Source: an uncultured Alphaproteobacteria bacterium (lineage in GTDB: Bacteria; Pseudomonadota; Alphaproteobacteria; Micavibrionales; Micavibrionaceae). From it: DNA of 64,000 nucleotides. The stretch spans positions 32,639 to 96,638 of the forward strand of contig CAMLJM010000005.1 of the NCBI GenBank assembly GCA_946480475.1. Reading direction: 5' to 3'. Position 1 is the first letter of the stretch; each line of letters starts with the position of its first letter. Shown here piece after piece: positions 8,538-17,117 of this stretch. The notes below the pieces were generated by a model that searched no databases, was not told the DNA's origin, and saw only the letters and a program-made list of their open reading frames with translations. A program made the position numbers and the translations under genes.

Positions 8538-9215
8538 TTACTTAGTCGGCTTTTTCAGCTTTTCGAGCTGAGCATATAAAATTGCATTTTCATGACGGGA
8601 AACGGCAAGTGCCTCGCCAATATCGCGTATTGCCTCTACAATATCCTCATCTCCCGTTTCCATTATATGCATGACCAACTCTGCGTATTGATTTCTTTGT
8701 GTGTCCATATCAATGGCACTTCGCACTTGGATATCACTTATTCTAGATTCCGCATTCTCTATAACTTCTATTCTTGTATCATTATTCTGCGCCTCTAGTT
8801 TTTCAGCATTACTCTTCCTAATTAATGCGTATTCTATGGCATCTCGAAACTTAAAAATATCGGTGCCAAGGTGCCCCTTGGTTATATTATCCATGGCCCC
8901 CTCTTCCATTGCCAGGACCGCCAGGTCGTGATCGGTACGGTCAGTAAAAACTATTATAGGCACCCCATGAGCCATACTAACCATGCGACGAAAAACTTCC
9001 CGTTGGTGCTTTATATCCAGAATATTCAAATCGAGAAGTATGATATCTATATTGGTAGATTCATTCAGCAGATCACTGGAACCAAAGAAATCAAAACGAT
9101 GCTGTACCTTGTATGAGAAACTTGATGATTGGGACAAAAAATCCTTTATTTCTCCAGAGGAAATAAGCTGTCCACTGATGAATAATATATTTATATCTTT
9201 TCGTTTCATCGACAT
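8538..9215 (-). CDS. Atypical receiver-domain protein with coiled C-terminal tail (island receiver 1)
   Basis: 225 residues. Residues 8-130 read as a receiver domain: D62 (IILLDLNIL) is at the phosphoacceptor position, T91 follows strand 4 (PIIVFTD), and K113 lies in ITKG. The acidic pair that binds magnesium is missing, since the first strand ends FISGQ. The closing segment AIEYALIRK resembles receivers that usually precede PAS, GGDEF or kinase domains. Here only a charged, probably helical tail of about 90 residues follows. Phosphorylation is therefore doubtful, and a protein-binding role is an inference. The start ATG has AAGGA upstream. It probably forms an operon with nhaA and shares its tail pattern with the receiver at 9902. 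Confidence 0.65.
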   Translation of the reverse strand: MSMKRKDINILFISGQLISSGEIKDFLSQSSSFSYKVQHRFDFFGSSDLLNESTNIDIILLDLNILDIKHQREVFRRMVSMAHGVPIIVFTDRTDHDLAVLAMEEGAMDNITKGHLGTDIFKFRDAIEYALIRKSNAEKLEAQNNDTRIEVIENAESRISDIQVRSAIDMDTQRNQYAELVMHIMETGDEDIVEAIRDIGEALAVSRHENAILYAQLEKLKKPTK

Positions 9216-9591
9216 CTCAACATTTCCTTGTAGGCAGCGGGTTTATGAATCCATATCCGCCGCCTTTTATCACTAAATTATAAAGGATGCCGGAAGTTCC
9301 AATAAGATATTATAGAAGAGGAATTAGTGTTCTTTATGGCCATCCAAGCAATATTAACATGAATAAATTTGACTGGTGCTCGGAATACTGTCATTATAGT
9401 TATGAGTTTAGTTATACGCTACTCTATGAGTAGAGCTTACAGAAGAAAGTATCCTGCATTGCTGGGTACGTGAACATAGAACACTCACCTTTTCCTTAAG
9501 TTCAAATTTATAGTTACCGAACCGCTCAGGCTCGCAAAGTGTTCAGCATTGTGCTGCGCACGCATTTGGACATGACTACAAAGGAAATATC
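9216..9591. other. Island intergenic region between divergent genes
   Basis: 376 bp of A/T-rich DNA between receiver 1 (leftward) and the cold-shock gene (rightward). It must contain the promoters for both directions. A short inverted repeat CTACTC-TAT-GAGTAG is seen near 9418-9432. The stretch just before the cold-shock gene could be a long 5' leader, common in that family. I see no gene of convincing length. Confidence 0.5.
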
Positions 9592-9807
9592 ATGCAACAA
9601 ACAGGTACAGTAAAATGGTTTAATGATCGACAAGGCTTCGGATTTATTGAGCCCGACTATGGAAGCAAAGATGTATTCGTACATATCAATTCTGTTAATA
9701 GTTCAGGCCTCAATACGCTCCGTGAAGGACAAAAAGTTAGCTTTGAAATCTTAGAGAACCCTAAAAACGGGAAAAGTAGTGCTGCTAATATAAAAGATGC
9801 AGCGTAA
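9592..9807 (+). CDS. CspA-family cold-shock protein
   Basis: 71 residues forming a single cold-shock domain that binds single-stranded nucleic acid and acts as an RNA chaperone. RNP1 is read in [12 protein letters not shown] (about residues 9-20) and RNP2 in DVFVHIN (about 28-34). Length is standard. AAGGAAA precedes the ATG at good spacing, and a strong terminator follows at 9845. It is a monocistronic gene inside the tRNA-Val island. Which physiological cue induces it cannot be told. Confidence 0.9.
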   Translation: MQQTGTVKWFNDRQGFGFIEPDYGSKDVFVHINSVNSSGLNTLREGQKVSFEILENPKNGKSSAANIKDAA

Positions 9808-9844
9808 ACACCTTCTCTTTTTTAACTCAAGCATAACGCCGATA

Positions 9845-9875
9845 CATTACGCGGCTAATAGCCGCGTAATGTTTT
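9845..9875 (+). terminator. Intrinsic terminator after the cold-shock gene
   Basis: CATTACGCGGC and GCCGCGTAATG form a perfect 11-bp stem around TAATA, followed by TTTT. Confidence 0.85.
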
Positions 9876-9901
9876 ACCCCTTCCTTTTGGAAAAATAAAA
9901 A

Positions 9902-10462
9902 ATGAATGAAGAAGAAAATATTCGTATACTGCTTATTAATGACAGACATGAGGATGCAGATGACATTACAGCGCATCTAAAAAAATATATGAGACTACCT
10001 TGGAGTCTAACACATTGCATTAATATTAAAGAAGCAATCCCAAGGATACATAAAGCCAGCATAATCATACTCGAACTTGAGTTGGAAGGATTTTCTTCCG
10101 CCACAGAGATATTCAGTGATGTTGAAGATATAGCGCTTGAAATTCCTATTATAGCCCTGACCGGAAGTGGTGAAGGAAATCACCACCTTGCCACATATGT
10201 CATGGAAATGGGTGCCGCAGATACGATTATCCGCGGTCAATTTAATAGATTGATTGACGCAATTGAATTTGCGTTGATCCGACAAAAATCCGCAAGAATT
10301 TTGCAAGATAACCAAAACCAAGATGCTGCATTTTTGCAATCTGAGAGGAATCAAGCTGTCGTAGATCTCAAGAATAGCCAGGATAACAGATCCAAAGATC
10401 AGGAAAAGAGCAGGCAAATCCTGCGCATGTTTATGGGCGATTACTCGGTAGATAAAAAATAA
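9902..10462 (+). CDS. Atypical receiver-domain protein with Asp-to-Glu substitution (island receiver 2)
   Basis: 186 residues. Residues 7-125 have receiver-like alternation of strands and helices: first strand IRILLIND, strand 4 IPIIALTG with T87, and the late motif AIEFALIRQ. At the phosphoacceptor position the sequence is IIILELELEG, placing E58 where aspartate is expected, and R111 replaces the conserved lysine. Glutamate here can mimic the phosphorylated state in some receivers, so this may be constitutively active or purely a binding module. A charged helical tail (about 130-186) resembles that of receiver 1, suggesting duplication. Micro-ORFs and receiver 3 follow. Confidence 0.6.
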   Translation: MNEEENIRILLINDRHEDADDITAHLKKYMRLPWSLTHCINIKEAIPRIHKASIIILELELEGFSSATEIFSDVEDIALEIPIIALTGSGEGNHHLATYVMEMGAADTIIRGQFNRLIDAIEFALIRQKSARILQDNQNQDAAFLQSERNQAVVDLKNSQDNRSKDQEKSRQILRMFMGDYSVDKK

Positions 10463-10480
10463 CAAAAAAATTAGGAAAGC

Positions 10481-10510
10481 ATGAATACTTGGAAGTGTAG
10501 CGCATCATGA
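10481..10510 (+). CDS. Possible 9-residue leader peptide
   Basis: ATG-initiated frame encoding MNTWKCSAS, preceded by TTAGGA at 4-5 bases spacing. Its TGA stop overlaps the next ATG as ATGA (10507-10510). This arrangement could couple translation of the following membrane peptide. Length alone gives no support; the case rests on ribosome-site placement and stop/start overlap. Confidence 0.3.
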   Translation: MNTWKCSAS

Positions 10511-10620
10511 AAGTTTTATTGAAGACCCTTATGGAATGGTCACTGGTCATTATAGCCTTTGCTCTATCTATTACTTACTTGTATCAGATTAGCGCTTTTG
10601 ATTGGTTATCAATGTGGTGA
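10507..10620 (+). CDS. 37-residue single-span membrane peptide
   Basis: Starts MKVLLKTLMEW, followed by a hydrophobic helix (about residues 11-27, SLVIIAFALSITYLY) and a short polar end. The stop TGA overlaps a GTG (10617) that would start receiver 3, a typical translational-coupling junction. The upstream leader frame overlaps it by ATGA. The peptide could anchor or sense at the membrane for receiver 3. This is inference; no family is recognised. Confidence 0.45.
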   Translation: MKVLLKTLMEWSLVIIAFALSITYLYQISAFDWLSMW

Positions 10621-11030
10621 CAGTTGAGCATTTAGACAGAGAGAGCGGCGTTAAAAAGATCTTACTCTTAAGTGATGATCGGATTGATACACGATACATA
10701 GAACAACAATTCATGGATACGAGCGGATTGAATTGTAAACTATATCGCAGCAGTTCTATAAAAGAAGCTTTAGAACAGCTGGAAAGCAAGCAGATAGATG
10801 TTCTTATTCTTGATATGCGGCTTGCTGGCATTGAATCCCCACAGGATCTTCACACAACTATAAAGAAGAGCCACCCCCATATCCCTATTATTCTTCTTAC
10901 AGAAGACATAGAAAAAGAATCTATATCGACCACGGACGTATTAAGCGGAGGGGCTTTTGGCCCCATTCACAGAAAGACAATAAACACGCTTGTCACGCTT
11001 ATAAAAACCATTCTAATCCCAAGGGCATAG
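10617..11030 (+). CDS. Stand-alone receiver-domain protein (island receiver 3)
   Basis: 137 residues from the GTG at 10617, which overlaps the stop of the membrane peptide; a TTG at 10602 in the same frame is less likely. This is the best-conserved of the three island receivers: acidic pair D20/D21 (LLLSDDRID), phosphoacceptor D66 (VLILDMRLAG) and threonine in ILLTED. The conserved lysine region is altered (GPIHRK). No output domain is present. By analogy with single-domain receivers it may bind a partner, perhaps the membrane peptide or the neighbouring receivers. A kinase for it is not in the window. Confidence 0.65.
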   Translation: MTVEHLDRESGVKKILLLSDDRIDTRYIEQQFMDTSGLNCKLYRSSSIKEALEQLESKQIDVLILDMRLAGIESPQDLHTTIKKSHPHIPIILLTEDIEKESISTTDVLSGGAFGPIHRKTINTLVTLIKTILIPRA

Positions 11031-11049
11031 CACCTGGAAATTTCAGAGA

Positions 11050-11484
11050 ATGCAGAGATTACAATTTCCTTTTAAAAGCGTAACTTCCTTTGTTTTAGGA
11101 ATATTGCTTATACTTTGTGCTTGTTCAACGCCCAGAAAAAGCGAGACGAGAGCTTCCAGTATAGAAAACAAACAGTTGGAGGTACTTTTGCGATTGAATG
11201 ATCTAAATGAACGAGCCTTCGTCTATCATAAAATCTGCTTAAAGACAGAACCTCTGAACGATAGATTCCTAGAAAATTTTAAGACTGTATCAAATCAGTT
11301 ATTTGATGAATGCCACTTATCATTGGAGTGGAAGCCAGAATATATTGTCCATCGTCTTCTAGAAAGACGTGAGTATATACAGAGTACATTCATAACCCTC
11401 CTTTCCGCAAAAGGTTGCCAATCAGACGGAGCCCTTGTTGTACAAGACCACTACATATTAATGAGCCGGTACGGCCAAAACTGA
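11050..11484 (+). CDS. Island lipoprotein of unknown function
   Basis: 144 residues with a type II signal peptide: basic start, hydrophobic core and lipobox-like LCAC with the lipid-bearing cysteine near residue 25. The mature part is mostly helical and charged, with three further cysteines in the second half (KICLKTE, DECHLS, KGCQSD). I recognise no family. It begins 19 bp after receiver 3 on the same strand and is probably the last gene of that unit. It is the last gene before the right island boundary. Confidence 0.55.
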   Translation: MQRLQFPFKSVTSFVLGILLILCACSTPRKSETRASSIENKQLEVLLRLNDLNERAFVYHKICLKTEPLNDRFLENFKTVSNQLFDECHLSLEWKPEYIVHRLLERREYIQSTFITLLSAKGCQSDGALVVQDHYILMSRYGQN

Positions 11485-11639
11485 GTCCCTCTTTGTCTCA
11501 AACCAAAACAATAGAGTTGAATCGTGCTATTTTACATATTGATAATCACGAATATCTCATACACCGAAAGGTGGCCGCATCAAAAACTTTAGTTGCTCCA
11601 TGTGGGCGGATATAGCTCCTTTATGAAGAGGATAAAGCG

Positions 11640-11666
11640 TCAATCCCAGTATTGCGTACCATCCCT
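11640..11666 (+). repeat. Right attachment-site repeat (attR)
   Basis: 27 bp copy of 7081-7107 with 26 matches, starting TCAATCCCAG. The upstream bases do not complete a tRNA, so only the 3' end was duplicated. It marks the right end of the island; the Tad region begins directly after. Confidence 0.8.
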
Positions 11667-11761
11667 CTTCCCACATTTCCGCCAAAAAGTGCATGTACCT
11701 TTGTTATGATGCGGGGTATAATTACGTTGTTATTTTCGTCCCCTCCGCTGACAGGTCTGTC

Positions 11762-12475
11762 ATGAAATCCATCACGCTGAATGCCGCCCGTCTGGGCCCC
11801 CGTCTGCTCCTGAGTATCCTCACCCTTACGCTCTGTCTGTCCCTGCCCGCTTTTGCCGCCAGCGACGACATCATGCCCGCCATGACATCCGGCAACACCA
11901 AGGATTATTCTGCAATTTCGGGTGAGGAAACCCATCCACCCATTCGCATTTCCCCGGATAAAACAGAGATGGTGCGGCTGGATGAAGATGCCGCCAGCAT
12001 TATTGTCAGCAACCCCGCACACGCGAACGTGATGATGGACAGCCCGCGCCTGCTGCTGCTGGCGCCGCGCCAGCCGGGTGCAACGCAATTCACCGTGCTG
12101 AATGCGGAAGGCAAAGTCATCATGCAACGCCATATTATTGTGGCAGGCCCTGAAAAAAGCTATGTGCGCGTTCGTCGTGCCTGCATCAATGGCAATAGCA
12201 GCTGTGAACCGACAACCGTTTACTATTGCCCCTCCGGCATTTGCCATGACGTAGAACTGCTGGCGGGCCAGGGTAACAACACCAATATGGTGAGTTCCGT
12301 GAGCGCGGGATCAGGTCCTGCGGAAACAAGCGGTGAAATACCTGATCCGGACGCCGCCGACGCCGAACTGGAAGAGGACGAAGAAGACAATGACTCGCCG
12401 ATACTGACCAATGAGCAGGAAAACGAGCTGGAAGAACAACAGCAAGGCGGTCCTTCTGGTTCAACCGGCCGCTAA
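11762..12475 (+). CDS. Exported pilus-assembly N-terminal-domain protein (CpaC-N-like)
   Basis: 237 residues from the ATG at 11762, with a Sec signal peptide ending near LPAFAA (about 32). The segment after it (about 55-120: KTEMVRLDEDAASIIVSNPAHANV, seen here in part as MVRLDEDAASIIVSNP) matches the N-terminal domain found in CpaC/RcpA secretins, which reads values as 'DVVRVDRPVADVLVANP' in general form. There is no secretin pore domain. A pair of cysteines (RRACINGNSSCEP) and an acidic tail follow. It probably helps the Tad secretin in the periplasm. It sits 21 bp upstream of tadD on the same strand. Confidence 0.65.
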   Translation: MKSITLNAARLGPRLLLSILTLTLCLSLPAFAASDDIMPAMTSGNTKDYSAISGEETHPPIRISPDKTEMVRLDEDAASIIVSNPAHANVMMDSPRLLLLAPRQPGATQFTVLNAEGKVIMQRHIIVAGPEKSYVRVRRACINGNSSCEPTTVYYCPSGICHDVELLAGQGNNTNMVSSVSAGSGPAETSGEIPDPDAADAELEEDEEDNDSPILTNEQENELEEQQQGGPSGSTGR

Positions 12476-12496
12476 TCAAATCTGCATAAACCAAGA

Positions 12497-13471
12497 ATGA
12501 AAATGAAACCGATGATGAAGAAAAAATCTGCCCGTTTTCTGCTGAATACCTTGATGATCAGCAGCGCCCTGATGCTCGCCGCCTGCCAGACCACGGGAAC
12601 AACCGGCACAGGCGCCAAAGACCCTGTAGACGCAGCCCTGCAGCGCGCAGGATCAGAGCAACAGACAGGCGGCGCACCTGAGTCACTTTCATCGATTGAA
12701 CGCCTCTATAAACAGGACAGCGACAACCCCGATCTGGCCGTGCGTTACGCACGTGCCCTGCGTGATAATGGCCGCATGACACGCGCTGCCATGGTGCTCA
12801 ATCCTATGATTGAAAACCCGAAAACGAAAACCGTAGGCGTTATCACGGAGTTCGCCGCTGTGCAGGCCGCCATGGGTAATTATGAAGTGGCTGAAAAGCA
12901 CGCGCGTGCGTCTGTATTAAAAGACCAGAATTCTGCCGAGGCTTATCACGTGCTGGGTATCGCATTGGATGCACAGGGTTACAACAAACAAGCTGAAGTC
13001 GCTTTCCGCAAAGCATTGGATAACTGGTCAGGCGACCCGTCCCCGGTCCTGAACAATCTGGGCCTGAACCTGGCCGCACAAGGCTTCCTTGATGAAGCCA
13101 TCAGCACATTGCGCCGTGCGGCGGCCTTGGCGCCAAACAAAATGGAAATCGAACGTAACCTGCGTATTGTACAGGCCCTGCAGGTACAGCCCGGCACCAA
13201 TACCGTACCTTACGCTCAGACAAAAGCCGACCAGGATGCCGCTAAGAAAAAGGCATCAGCCCCGGCAAAGGCCGAAACAAAAGTAGAGGTCAAAAAAGAA
13301 GCCCCTGAGCCCGTGAAAATTGATTCCAAGGCAAAGCCTGATCCAGCAACCAAAAAATCAGGCGATATCGTGGTGGAAGATCTGAACGCCACCGACAAGA
13401 AAGAACCTGCAGAGGCAACAGCCCCAACCACCAAGCCCGTAATGGCCAAACCGCGTGGCTTGAATGAATAA
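12497..13471 (+). CDS. tadD: TadD-like TPR lipoprotein
   Basis: 324 residues with a lipoprotein signal (MLAACQ, lipid cysteine near residue 30). Tetratricopeptide repeats occupy about residues 65-215, including PEVAEKHARASV-type helices and NNLGLNLAAQGFLDEAISTL in shortened form (NLGLNLAAQGFLDEA). The C-terminal 90 residues are rich in Lys, Ala and Pro and probably disordered. In Tad systems TadD is an outer-membrane lipoprotein that helps the secretin assemble. It is transcribed with the upstream CpaC-N-like gene and ends in a shared terminator facing tadC. Confidence 0.75.
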   Translation: MKMKPMMKKKSARFLLNTLMISSALMLAACQTTGTTGTGAKDPVDAALQRAGSEQQTGGAPESLSSIERLYKQDSDNPDLAVRYARALRDNGRMTRAAMVLNPMIENPKTKTVGVITEFAAVQAAMGNYEVAEKHARASVLKDQNSAEAYHVLGIALDAQGYNKQAEVAFRKALDNWSGDPSPVLNNLGLNLAAQGFLDEAISTLRRAAALAPNKMEIERNLRIVQALQVQPGTNTVPYAQTKADQDAAKKKASAPAKAETKVEVKKEAPEPVKIDSKAKPDPATKKSGDIVVEDLNATDKKEPAEATAPTTKPVMAKPRGLNE

Positions 13472-13486
13472 TCAGGATCGTGAAAT

Positions 13487-13515
13487 AAAAACCGCTCTAA
13501 TGAGCGGTTTTTTTT
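13487..13515. terminator. Bidirectional terminator between tadD and tadC
   Basis: AAAACCGCTC, loop TAAT, GAGCGGTTTT, then more T. The A-run on the left makes it work for the minus strand too, so it can end both convergent units. Confidence 0.9.
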
Positions 13516-13526
13516 AAATATGACTT

Positions 13527-14480
13527 CTATCTGCTTGTGGCCTTAATAATAGTCGGGACAAGAATGATCACGAATAGCACAGGCAGGAAGAAGGCAATCA
13601 TCGGCACTGTCAGCTTTGGCGGCAATGATGCGGCTTTCTGTTCGGCCTTGGCCATGCGTTCTTCCCTCAGATCCATGGAAATCACACGCATCGCCTGTGA
13701 CACGGATGTACCGTACTGTTCAGCCTGAATAAGGGCTGTGGCAAAGTTACGCGCCGCGCCGCTGCCTACACGCCTTGCAAAATCCTGCAGCGCCGCGCGC
13801 CGGTCATTCAACATCGCCATCTCGGCGCTCAAGATACCCAGTTCTTCTGCCAACACCGGCGAATGATCAGCAATTTCATGCGCAATACGTTGCACAGTCT
13901 GCTCAAGGCCAATACCACCCTGTACGCAAATCAGCATCAGATCCAGGGCATCAGAAAACGCCAAGTTGATCTCCTGCGACCTCTTTGTAATCTGGTTCTT
14001 CAGAAGCAATCGGGGCAGAAAGTAACCGGCCAGTACAGAACCCATCAGAATAAATAATGTTATAACACGAGAAGGCGGCTCTTTCATTGCCGATATAAAC
14101 GCCATCGCCAGCCCCATCGCCAGGAAGGGCAGCACAATCCGGATAATCATATATTTTACGGGTGCCGTGGGCGAACGAATACCAGCCATCAGCATTTGAT
14201 CACGGACCTTATCGCCCATTTTACCCATCATCTGCTGCACTTTATAGGAAGCGGCAACAGATTCGCTGGCGCTTAAATTACGCGCGCCCTTCTTGGCAAC
14301 TTCCGCCCTGGTTTGGGCAAAAAGGTCCTTACGACGGCGTTCGATAACAGACTGGAAATGCTCTTTTTTCTCATTGCGGTTGAGCATCGGCAAGGCAAAG
14401 GCAATGAAGGACACCATCGCCGCCACTGCGCTGACGATGATCACAATCATTTCATTATTAAAGCCGCCTTCTTCGCCCAT
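13527..14480 (-). CDS. tadC: Tad pilus inner-membrane platform protein TadC
   Basis: 317 residues with hydrophobic segments near the N terminus (about 10-30), in the middle (about 110-155) and at the C terminus (about 295-313), and a GspF/T2SSF domain containing SDALDLMLICVQGGIGLEQ-type sequence (seen as DALDLMLICVQGG, near 185). With TadB it forms the inner-membrane platform on which the ATPase CpaF acts. It starts 13 bp after the stop of tadB and is the last gene of the minus-strand Tad unit, before the 13487 terminator. Confidence 0.9.
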   Translation of the reverse strand: MGEEGGFNNEMIVIIVSAVAAMVSFIAFALPMLNRNEKKEHFQSVIERRRKDLFAQTRAEVAKKGARNLSASESVAASYKVQQMMGKMGDKVRDQMLMAGIRSPTAPVKYMIIRIVLPFLAMGLAMAFISAMKEPPSRVITLFILMGSVLAGYFLPRLLLKNQITKRSQEINLAFSDALDLMLICVQGGIGLEQTVQRIAHEIADHSPVLAEELGILSAEMAMLNDRRAALQDFARRVGSGAARNFATALIQAEQYGTSVSQAMRVISMDLREERMAKAEQKAASLPPKLTVPMIAFFLPVLFVIILVPTIIKATSR

Positions 14481-14493
14481 ATCTCTTACAGCC

Positions 14494-15465
14494 TTAAATT
14501 TTAAAGTTAATCATCGCCTTCATGACGAAGATCCCGATGCCCATCCATACAGCGCTCGCCGTCATCCAGAACTGCCCGCGGGGTGTTGTTAACAGCAACA
14601 TCGCGTATTCCGGATTCAGGAAGAACATACCAAAACCTACCAGGAACGGCAGCGCACCGATAATCATGGCCGAGGCCTTTGCTTCTGATGACAGCGCCTG
14701 AATTTTACGTTTCAGTTTGAAGCGCGCGCGAATAACACTGGCAAGGTTGGTCAGAACTTCGGAAAGGCTGGCGCCCGTTTGTTGCTGGATCGCCATACCT
14801 GTCGCGAACATCTGCATCTCAGGGATAGGCATGCGGCGCGCGCCCATGGCGGCGGCTTCGGGCAATGACATGCCCACGCGTTGCGATTCGTACATCAGCA
14901 GCATTTCTTCGCCCATGGGTCCCTCGAATTCCTGCCCGGCCATCTTAATCGCTTCGGTGACAGGCATACCGGCTTTTAACAGGCGCACCATGGCTTCCAA
15001 GGCATCTGCAAAATCCTTGAGGAACTTCTTCTGGCGACGCTGAGTTTTCCAGCGCAGGACATAACGGGGAATGCCAAGCAGGCCTGTAACGGCAATCAGA
15101 ACAATGGCAACAGGCGCCAGTTTGGCCAGGACAGCCAATCCCACACAAACACCCATACTCAAAAATGAAAATAACCAGAAATGTATGACTGAAATTTGCA
15201 AACCAGCCTGCTTCAATTTCATATCCAGAGTGACCTTTTTATCTTCACCCTCGTTATTCTGCTTCAGCTTCTTCGCAATTTCGGCGCGGCGCTTGTTTTG
15301 CGTGTCCTTGTCACCTTTATGGCGCGTTTCAGTAACGGCCTGACCGCGAATAATCGAAAGGGCTTTCTTATTACGCGCCTTTTCCATCTGCTTCATGGCC
15401 AGCAGGCTGAAACCCACGATGCAGGCAAACGCAACCAGGAATATGATGATGAATGTTATCGACAT
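14494..15465 (-). CDS. tadB: Tad pilus inner-membrane platform protein TadB
   Basis: 323 residues. One N-terminal helix (about 3-23), a charged linker, two central helices (about 95-130) and two C-terminal helices frame a GspF domain with the typical FADALEAMVRLLKAGMPVTE stretch (near 150-170, key residues D and GMPV). It partners TadC in the pilus platform. Its start ATG directly abuts the cpaF stop codon with no gap, indicating tight co-translation. Confidence 0.9.
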   Translation of the reverse strand: MSITFIIIFLVAFACIVGFSLLAMKQMEKARNKKALSIIRGQAVTETRHKGDKDTQNKRRAEIAKKLKQNNEGEDKKVTLDMKLKQAGLQISVIHFWLFSFLSMGVCVGLAVLAKLAPVAIVLIAVTGLLGIPRYVLRWKTQRRQKKFLKDFADALEAMVRLLKAGMPVTEAIKMAGQEFEGPMGEEMLLMYESQRVGMSLPEAAAMGARRMPIPEMQMFATGMAIQQQTGASLSEVLTNLASVIRARFKLKRKIQALSSEAKASAMIIGALPFLVGFGMFFLNPEYAMLLLTTPRGQFWMTASAVWMGIGIFVMKAMINFKI

Positions 15466-17100
<1,635 letters not shown>

Positions 17101-17117
17101 GATCTATCTGCCTGCCA

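Larger units (their letters stand above)
7081..11666. mobile_element. AT-rich genomic island inserted at tRNA-Val
   Basis: About 4.5 kb bounded by direct repeats of the tRNA-Val 3' end. Base composition and codon use are visibly more A/T-rich than on either side. Contents: nhaA, an atypical receiver protein, a cold-shock protein, a second atypical receiver, two micro-ORFs, a third receiver and a lipoprotein. No integrase, excisionase, transposase or relaxase gene is seen. It is therefore either a decayed island that lost its recombinase or one mobilised in trans. The half of the tRNA gene at the right boundary is not functional. Confidence 0.75.

Noticed and set aside
9860..9875. Promoter for receiver 2 inside the terminator
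   Set aside because: No clear -35/-10 pair can be placed. Read-through or a promoter within the short gap is possible but not supported.
11600..11662. Second tRNA gene at the right island boundary
   Set aside because: Only the T arm and acceptor 3' half match tRNA-Val. No D arm, anticodon arm or pairing 5' acceptor strand can be drawn.
11621..12247. Long antisense frame of 208 residues opposite the CpaC-N-like gene
   Set aside because: It has His/Gly/Ala-rich composition typical of an antisense shadow, and the + strand frame has a signal peptide and a family match.
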